From Trichoplusia ni (lineage: Eukaryota; Arthropoda; Insecta; Lepidoptera; Noctuidae), in contig NC_039478.1 of NCBI RefSeq assembly GCF_003590095.1, forward strand, positions 10,354,001-10,418,000: a stretch of 64,000 nt of DNA, written 5' to 3'. This document shows, one piece after another, positions 58,073 to 64,000 of this stretch. Below the pieces are notes generated by a model. It had not been told where the DNA came from. It searched no databases and saw only the letters and a list, made by a program, of their open reading frames with translations. Every line of letters begins with the position of its first letter. Position 1 is the first letter of the stretch. The position numbers and the translations under genes were made by a program.

Positions 58073-60007
58073 AATACTGTTCCGTAAAAAATCAAAATCC
58101 TAAGCCTAAAAATGAAACCCTATCGGACTGAAAATTCGTCATAAATATTTCACCTAAAATTATAATCATCTTGAGGTTGGCGAGAAACGTGTTAGCGCGA
58201 GCAAATTTAATAAAAAACGGTAAAAGTAAGGGAAAACATTTTTAAATAATCCAACCTAAGCTTCTTAGTAAATGAGGAAGGAAGTTTGAGAAGTTGCACA
58301 TCCTATTACAAGTTCTTGTTTTGCAAAAATAGTACCTCAACAACAACTTTTTTTCGGCCGGCTTTCATTCTTACTGGACTGAGCTGAATATCTTATTTTA
58401 CATGAAGGGAATTAAGTATCGAATTCCATCATACAACCCAAAACGCAGTATGCAATAGAAAGACTCGGTATTAGTATTGTACTTATTTTACTACCGTCAA
58501 AGCTAGACTTATAGTGGTTTTCGTTAAAAATCTGTAGGGAATTAATTCTGACATATTCATATAAGTAGAAAAAACTTTTATGATCCGAAAAGGTATTATA
58601 ATCGGACCTTTTTTTAGACCAAAATAATATACATACATATAAATTCGCTTGTTTTTGAATGTGTGTTCCTTATGATTGATCACGAAGACCAACGTCAAAA
58701 TTAATCATGCAAGCCCAAGTGGACCGAACAAAAAAGCCTTCACGCCACGAGGCTGTATAATTTAATATCTTGTGAGAAGGAACTATGAGAGAAATGAAAA
58801 AACAATTTGCGAAAATTAATCCGAGGAAAAAGATTTTTCTAAAAATATGCAGCCGTCGTGCGGGCGTCCGAGTTATAAGCTGTCAGATTGTAATAATATA
58901 TTACATTTTCGTGGATGATCAGGTACTTACGATATTCTTTTTATTATAATTTAAAAATAACTCGAGTAAACACCAATGTGGATATGTATTTAAATAAATA
59001 TAATACGAGTATAATTCTTCTGTTCATACAAAAAATTATCTAGAGAAAGAGACGAAAGGGAATGAATGCTATAAAGGACAGCCTTTGCCCACCTGTGAGA
59101 CTGTACAGGGTACCTAAAATAGATAGCCTTGTAGAAAAAGTGGGTGTCTTTGTGCATGTGTTATGTGATACAGTCTTAAAAAGCGGAGATCAAGAACATT
59201 TTTCTGGAATCACAATTAAAATTTATTAATTTCCCGCTACCGCTCATGACTCAGACATCAAACCCTCAACAGATTTAACGGAACACGAAATCCGGACGAA
59301 GACAGCTTGTCAACACGCTTGTCCGTACGTCCGTGCGACGGAACTAGGAATTTTTAAATTATACCCAAAATAAATGTAACGTTTGCAAATTGTTTCTATT
59401 CCACCGAATTTGCTTTTGTTAGCAAAAAATAACATTTATTTTATTTGCTATAATGAGAATTACAATGGGCCGGGAAACTGTTTATGATGTGGTGAAAAAA
59501 TATTTAATGTTTTTCCTGATGGAATTGGTATGAATAAAAAGTTTTAATTCGCTCTCGTTTTAGGTTGCCGTAGCCGAATGGTAATAGCAAAATTCTGTTG
59601 CTAAGGCTACGCTGACTGTCCGTCTTTCCATCGGCCTATGCCTAGAGGTTCCGTTTCGCTATTTACAATTGCCGATGAATGAAAGGAAATTGGATTAAAA
59701 TGACACTATTCGTATTCCCCTAAGCATTTTGCCAACACAGTAATTGGAAATTCAGTATGGGGTGGAACACTCAACTATCATTTTCAGTATGATTACAATA
59801 AATGTCATAGACATTATTTCGCAGTATGTGTTCATGGAGAAATCGAAGGATGCTCCAGCCCCATTTGACACCACCACCAACCACTGGCAACTGTATACAA
59901 CTTCCATTTCAGTAATCGTTAAAACAGTCTTTAATTTGTCACTAAGAACTGGAACTTGGATATTTTTTGTCTTAATTTGAATTGAGTGGGACGAGTCAAA
60001 TATTTTG
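58073..60007. other. AT-rich DNA with weak repeat fragments
   Basis: Fragments are a tail-like 'GGACAGCCTTTGCCCACCTGTGAGAC' (about 59078), a SINE 3' fragment 'GTGGGTGTCTTTGTGCATGTG' (59140-59160), and a tRNA-like 'TTGCCGTAGCCGAATGGTAATAGC' (about 59563). The overlapping ORFs on both strands at 59744-60024 are unassigned. Confidence 0.4.
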
Positions 60008-60337
60008 TTAAGTGATTCGATCACAGGTTAAGCTATGCTTGATGCGGTTGGTCCGTAGATGGGTGACCATCTTTGTCATAGCGAGTTCCTCCGTGTTTCG
60101 GAAGGCACGTTAAATTGTGGGTCTCGGCTGTTATTCCTACATCTGACAGTCGTTACAAGTAGTCAGAAGCTTGAAAAAGTCTGACAGCCAGTCTAACCAA
60201 GGGGTTTCGTGTTGCCCAGGTAACTGGGTTGAGGAGGTCAGATAGGCAGTCGCTCCTTGTAAAACACAGGTACTCAGCTGAAACCGGTTGGACTGGTAGC
60301 CGACCCCAACATAGTTGGGAAAAGGCTAGGCCGATGA
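60008..60337 (+). mobile_element. 5S-rRNA-derived SINE, best copy of the 5S-like region
   Basis: GTTAAGC at 60027-60033 and GATGGGTGACC at 60058-60068 lie 31 nt apart (start to start), as in animal 5S rRNA. The rest of the body (TTTCGGAAGGCACG, GTGTTGCCCAGGTAAC, GTAAAACACAGGTACTCAG, CCCCAACATAGTTGGG) is intact to GCTAGGCCGATGAAT. The extreme 5' end upstream of AGTGATTCGATCACAGG is truncated or diverged. Confidence 0.9.
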
Positions 60338-61466
60338 ATAATTTTATGCAAAGGCGAAAGCTTTAAAATGAGAAAAAAATATTAAAATAAAACACAAAAC
60401 TAAAACCAGCATATAAAAGATAATAAAAGCCTAAGCATCCCCATCAAATGGTCTCACCCACTTATTTTTAAAATGAAATGGTGTGAAGATAACAGAACCC
60501 ATTTGAACGGTCGTTCAGAAATTTAAAGACACTTCTAAATTTAAAATGATGTCTGTCGAGTTTCTAAAGTGCGCGACAAGTGTTACTGGACAACGTTTTT
60601 GTGCTTTTTACCGAGAAGTACCATAGACAGTCGAGATCGGAAAAATACCGGTTTAATTCGAGAATTTTCTGCTAGATTTGTGTAAATAACTTCCTGATTT
60701 GCTTGTAGACAGACTTTTGGTTTTTATTTCTATGAATTTTGAACTTTCGAATCGATTGATATTTCTCTTGCTTTTTTAACGTGGATTAGTACCTTGCAAT
60801 AGTCTAGCTGTATAGGTCACCAAGTCTTTGCTAACGGTGTGCAGATTAGCCTTGCATCACAAGAACTCAATTCCTTCATGCGGGCAGACTTTTTACAATA
60901 TTTTTTTAACGTATTTTATCTTTCCCTAACAAGCTATAAAGGAAAAATATCGTAAGAAACAAGAAAACCTAGATTCTAAATGGTAAAATCTTAAATCGAC
61001 AATCTTCAATTGACCAAGCATGAAGTTCAATCATCCTCTCTCTATAGACGAGTTCTTCGTTCAGCTTTTTTCTTTTTTAAATAACGACTCCTGCATTTAG
61101 AATTTTCTTCCTTATCGGGGATTCACAGACTTTCAAGTCACATGCACAAACGCATTGCACAGTTTGTATCCAATTGAATATTTAGCGACATTTATTATAC
61201 ATTCTCAATTAATTACATAACATGGCGCATTTCCTTAATTATTTTGTCTACATCAGTGTCAGGTTAAGAGAGTATTAGTGTAAGAGCCAGTCACTCCGAT
61301 CTAAAGCCACGGGATTATGCGGTTTAGCTGTGACCTACTTTAAGACTTTGAGGTCAAAAATACTTTTGCAAATCACTTTTGTAATTCGAGAATGTTTAGT
61401 GAAGAGTTATTCTTACTTACATAGTAATTATTGCAAAAAATTTCACGGTAATTTATAATTATTTAT
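60338..61466. other. AT-rich DNA with a SINE 3' fragment
   Basis: 'GGGGATTCACAGACTTTCAAGTCACATGCACAAACGC' at 61120-61155 is the inverse of the first tRNA-SINE 3' end. No gene recognised. Confidence 0.45.
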
Positions 61467-61649
61467 TTCATTACGGTTTACTTCCGCGTATTTATCGGGC
61501 TAGCCTGACTAGTTTCAGTTTCAACTAGTCCTTAAACATGAGCTGGCAAGACAGGGTCGCAAGTCGAAGTGGCACTATGACTAGATTAAACTAATAGAGC
61601 GATGCCGATAAAGACACATGAGTAAACTGTCACTGATTGAATAATTGTG
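61467..61649. mobile_element. MITE of the CGTATTTATCGGG family, diverged
   Basis: The left end 'CATTACGGTTTACTTCCGCGTATTTATCGGG' and the inverted right end 'GCCGATAAAGACACATGAGTAAACTGTCAC' show the family terminal repeats. Flanking TTAA is no longer clear. Confidence 0.7.
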
Positions 61650-62524
61650 GTGCCGGAGTCAAGGAATAGCACCACCCCATCTCTTGCCATGGGTGCTGTA
61701 AAAGGTGACATAAAGATTCACTAGAGAATGGACAGAAGCGTTCTCTGAGTACTTTAACAACCATTTGCGATCGCCAACCTGCCTGCCAAGCATGGTAATT
61801 ATGGAAAACCCCACTTTTTCAGGGGAGACCTATGTCCAGCCGTGGACGTTTGGCTGAATAACGAATAATTCATTATGACATCACGATAGGTACAATAATA
61901 AGTCTTTTAACATCAAAAATATTTATAATTAAGTGAGGTTGTTTTATGCCAATAGTAAAAAGTAAAAAAGCCAAAAAGGAAATTTAACATTTTATATTGA
62001 ATCCATTCTCGTGCGTCTTATTATAAGAAACTCTCATTATTTCTTCGCGAGCACATAATCAGAAATTGCCAATCCAATTTGTATCTTATATCGACGTTTA
62101 TAAGATTTATTATTATACTCCTAACATTGTTGCAAGGAGCTACAAAGATTGTAAGAAAATGTACTCGTGAGATTGGATGTTGCTAATGCAATTTATGTTC
62201 TATTGTATAGGAGTAAGACTCAAAGTTGGTTAATGAGATAAATTGCAAGCGGATACAGAGATTTTCCGGGTTAACTTATAAGGGTTTAGAAAAGTTAAGT
62301 TTAATGTTTGTTTAAATTGTATTAGAAGAGCTAGTAATGCAAAAATACTTGTTAAGCTTTAAGTTCCGGAGCTTAAAAATGTATTAAATAAAAATATAAC
62401 TTTGGAAAGAATTTTTCTTTTTAATTTTGTTACGCAAATTGTATGTTATGTTACTATTAAGGCCTCCTTGCACTTACGAAAGTGTCAAAGTAATTGTTTT
62501 TGTGTTTGTCCATAAAAAAAAAAC
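61650..62524. other. AT-rich DNA with a retroelement tail
   Basis: 'AGGGGAGACCTATGTCCAGCCGTGGACGTTTGGCTGAATAACG' at 61818-61862 is a tail copy. No gene recognised. Confidence 0.45.
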
Positions 62525-62612
62525 AGGTAAGTGCGAGTCGAACTTATGATGCAGAGGACTCCGTACAAATATGCAAAAGATAAGCAAAAAAATTTGTTTG
62601 TGAGGCGGAAAA
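62525..62612 (+). repeat. 'GAGTCGGACTCGCGAC' repeat fragment
   Basis: 'AGGTAAGTGCGAGTCGAACTTATGATGCAGAGGACTCCGTACAAATATG' is the family head with substitutions. Confidence 0.65.
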
Positions 62613-62681
62613 ATGGAAAACAGAAAAAAATATCATTATCATGTTATATTTCAAAGTGAGCTGTTAAGTTTTATAATCAAA

Positions 62682-62967
62682 CTAGCTGTTGCCCGCGACT
62701 TCGTCCACGTGGTTAGAAGATCTTGAACAGTTTTCGCAGCGCACGCAACGGAAGCCCTCAAAGATGAATAATTTTCCGTACGTTTTTTTCACATTTTCCA
62801 TTGTATCTTCGTTCCTATTTGTCGAGGCGTTATGTTATATAGCCTATAGCATTCCTTGGTAAATGGTCTATTCAACACAAAAATAACTTTTCAATTCGAA
62901 CCAGTAGTTTCTGAGATAAGCGCGTTCAAACAAACAAACAAACTCTTCAGCATTATATATTAGTATA
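62682..62967 (+). mobile_element. 'GCCCGCGACTTCGTCC' repeat, full length
   Basis: It starts ACTAGCTGTTGCCCGCGACTTCG and ends 'AAACAAACAAACAAACTCTTCAGCATTATATATTAGTATA'. It keeps an internal segment (TTGAACAGTTTTCGCAGCGCACGCAACGGAAGCCC) that is missing from other copies, so it may be closest to full length. It directly abuts a MITE. Confidence 0.85.
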
Positions 62968-63127
62968 TTAAATGATGTAACGGTTTACTCACGCGTATTT
63001 ATCGGGGTAGCCCGACTAGTTTCGGACCCAACCGGAGTCCTTAATCATGAGCAGACGCGGCGGGATCGCGAGTCGAACTCAGTCGAGTTCGACTCGCGAT
63101 CCCGCCGCGCTTTTTTACATCATTTAA
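62968..63127. mobile_element. TTAA-flanked MITE with a 25-bp perfect internal hairpin
   Basis: TTAAATGATGTAA (62968-62980) is repeated exactly in inverse at 63115-63127, so TTAA is at both ends. Inside, CGGTTTACTCACGCGTATTTATCGGG is followed by a perfect GC-rich inverted repeat of about 25 bp per arm (about 63055-63107) around a 4-nt AGTC loop. The TTAA ends are typical of piggyBac-type mobilisation, which is inference. There is no ORF. Confidence 0.85.
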
Positions 63128-63697
63128 TAATGAATCATTCTCACGACAGTAACTATCAAAATATATTAGTATAGATAGAAGTAAAGATTTGATTTTTAAC
63201 CGACGCAATAAGAGGGATTTTGTGTGTTATAAGAAAACCGGTATGTATGTGTATCTGTGTGTCTATGTATCTATCTGTAACACCGTAGCTCCTAAACGGG
63301 TAAAACGATTTGTATGTAAATTTTATTTTATCTTGTGAAAGCAAACATCAGGTCATCATGCAACCTTATTAACACTGAATTAATTTAACTTCCAATACCT
63401 TTTAAACAAGCACAATATTGATTATCAGATAAACAATTACTTTTCGCAATTAAATCTCGATTTTCGTTTTCATTCGACATTTTAATCTCTCGTGATGTAT
63501 CCCAGTTTGTATTCATTAACGAAAGCATGAATTAAATTTTATTTAACATATTGCTTAAATGCGACTGAAAATAATGATTATATAAATTTTGTGATGATAT
63601 ATTTGTGTTTAAACTGTTTTTACAGATTCAGGATTCAGATTAAACAAAGTTTCAAAATTAACATTTTAAAACTATAAACATTTTTCAATTGATTTAT
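63128..63697. other. AT-rich DNA with a repeat fragment
   Basis: 'TTTTTAACCGACGCAATAAGAGGGATTTTG' with '(TGTGTATC)-like' simple sequence at 63190-63350 looks like another dispersed element. No gene recognised. Confidence 0.45.
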
Positions 63698-63836
63698 TAA
63701 ATGTCTACTCTGGCTTATTATCGGGAATAGCTTGACTAGGATCGGACTCAACCGGAGTTCTTCACCATGAGCTGACGCGGCAGTGAGATCGCGTGTGAAA
63801 CCGATAAACAACCGCGTGACTAAACCGTTGCATAAT
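63698..63836. mobile_element. MITE of the CGTATTTATCGGG family, diverged
   Basis: 'AAATGTCTACTCTGGCTTATTATCGGGAATAGCTTGACTAGGATCGGACTCAACCGGAG' and the right end 'GAAACCGATAAACAACCGCGTGACTAAACCGTTGCAT' are the inverted termini. Confidence 0.7.
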
Positions 63837-63892
63837 TTTATTTGTCTTTAATTTTATTTTTTATTAAGGAATTTGAGGGGGTTTTGCAATGC

Positions 63893-63968
63893 AACGGTTT
63901 ATTCACACTCAAGGTAGGGATCGACCACGTGACACGTTGGGAACATTAGGTTTGGCGTGGTGGTTAGA
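63893..63968. repeat. MITE end and SINE fragment
   Basis: 'ATGCAACGGTTTATTCACACTCAAGG' is the MITE terminus. It runs into 'GTAGGGATCGACCACGTGACACGTTGGGAACATTAGGTTTGGCGTGGTGG', an inverted head of the first tRNA-SINE family. Confidence 0.6.
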
Positions 63969-64000
63969 TGATTAATTATCAGCATTATAAGTATGAATAA

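Noticed and set aside
59744..60024. Overlapping ORFs on both strands
   Set aside because: Neither shows a recognised domain. They may be part of an old element next to the 60-kb SINE.
60008..60100. 5S rRNA gene
   Set aside because: Only the internal promoter region matches. The outer stem of 5S rRNA is missing and an unrelated SINE body follows.

Overview
The window looks like lepidopteran (moth or butterfly) nuclear DNA. It is AT-rich, coding density is very low, genes have introns, and interspersed repeats typical of Lepidoptera recur throughout. These include tRNA-headed SINEs with GGTTCGA B-boxes, the 'GCCCGCGACTTCGTCC' repeat, the 'GAGTCGGACTCGCGAC...GTTCCGT' repeat, 'CCTATGTCCAGCAGTGGAC' tails with (GATG)n ends, and 'CGTATTTATCGGG' MITEs. 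There is no sign of bacterial or viral organisation, and no rRNA gene, canonical tRNA gene or CRISPR array was seen.

Only one gene is securely recognisable. It is a two-pore-domain potassium channel (K2P, TWK/TWIK-like) on the minus strand, with coding exons at 7999-7276 and 6944-6136. The 331-bp phase-1 intron between them splits the glycine codon of the first selectivity filter (TTIG/YGN). The coding exon begins at 8048 after a strong splice acceptor, so at least one 5' untranslated exon and the promoter lie upstream at higher coordinates. Much of the window from 8.05 kb rightward may therefore be first intron or intergenic DNA; this is inference. After the 510-codon ORF the stop is TGA followed by C. 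The same frame then stays open for 88 more codons with protein-like composition, including a DFPPPPPEEE segment that matches the Ena/VASP EVH1 ligand pattern. This is the most interesting candidate in the window: stop-codon readthrough giving a channel isoform with a cytoskeleton-binding tail.

1-5.6 kb is gene-poor 3' flank with SINE remnants. 5.6-8.05 kb is the K2P gene. 8-20 kb holds sparse repeats, a 390-bp MITE with long terminal inverted repeats (10219-10609) and unassigned AT-rich DNA. 20-36 kb is repeat-dense, with nested SINE-in-repeat insertions at 28 kb and 31 kb and a precise SINE insertion with an 18-bp target duplication at 34.8-35.2 kb. 36-48 kb has more repeats plus one unrecognised candidate 3' exon (41820-42130). 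48-64 kb is mostly unassigned AT-rich DNA with TTAA-flanked MITEs, a GC-only block at 54.2 kb and a possible 22-nt exon at 56.5 kb.

One SINE family, with seven substantial copies and a tail fragment, aligns without gaps to the internal promoter of 5S rRNA. It is therefore a 5S-derived SINE rather than a tRNA-derived one.
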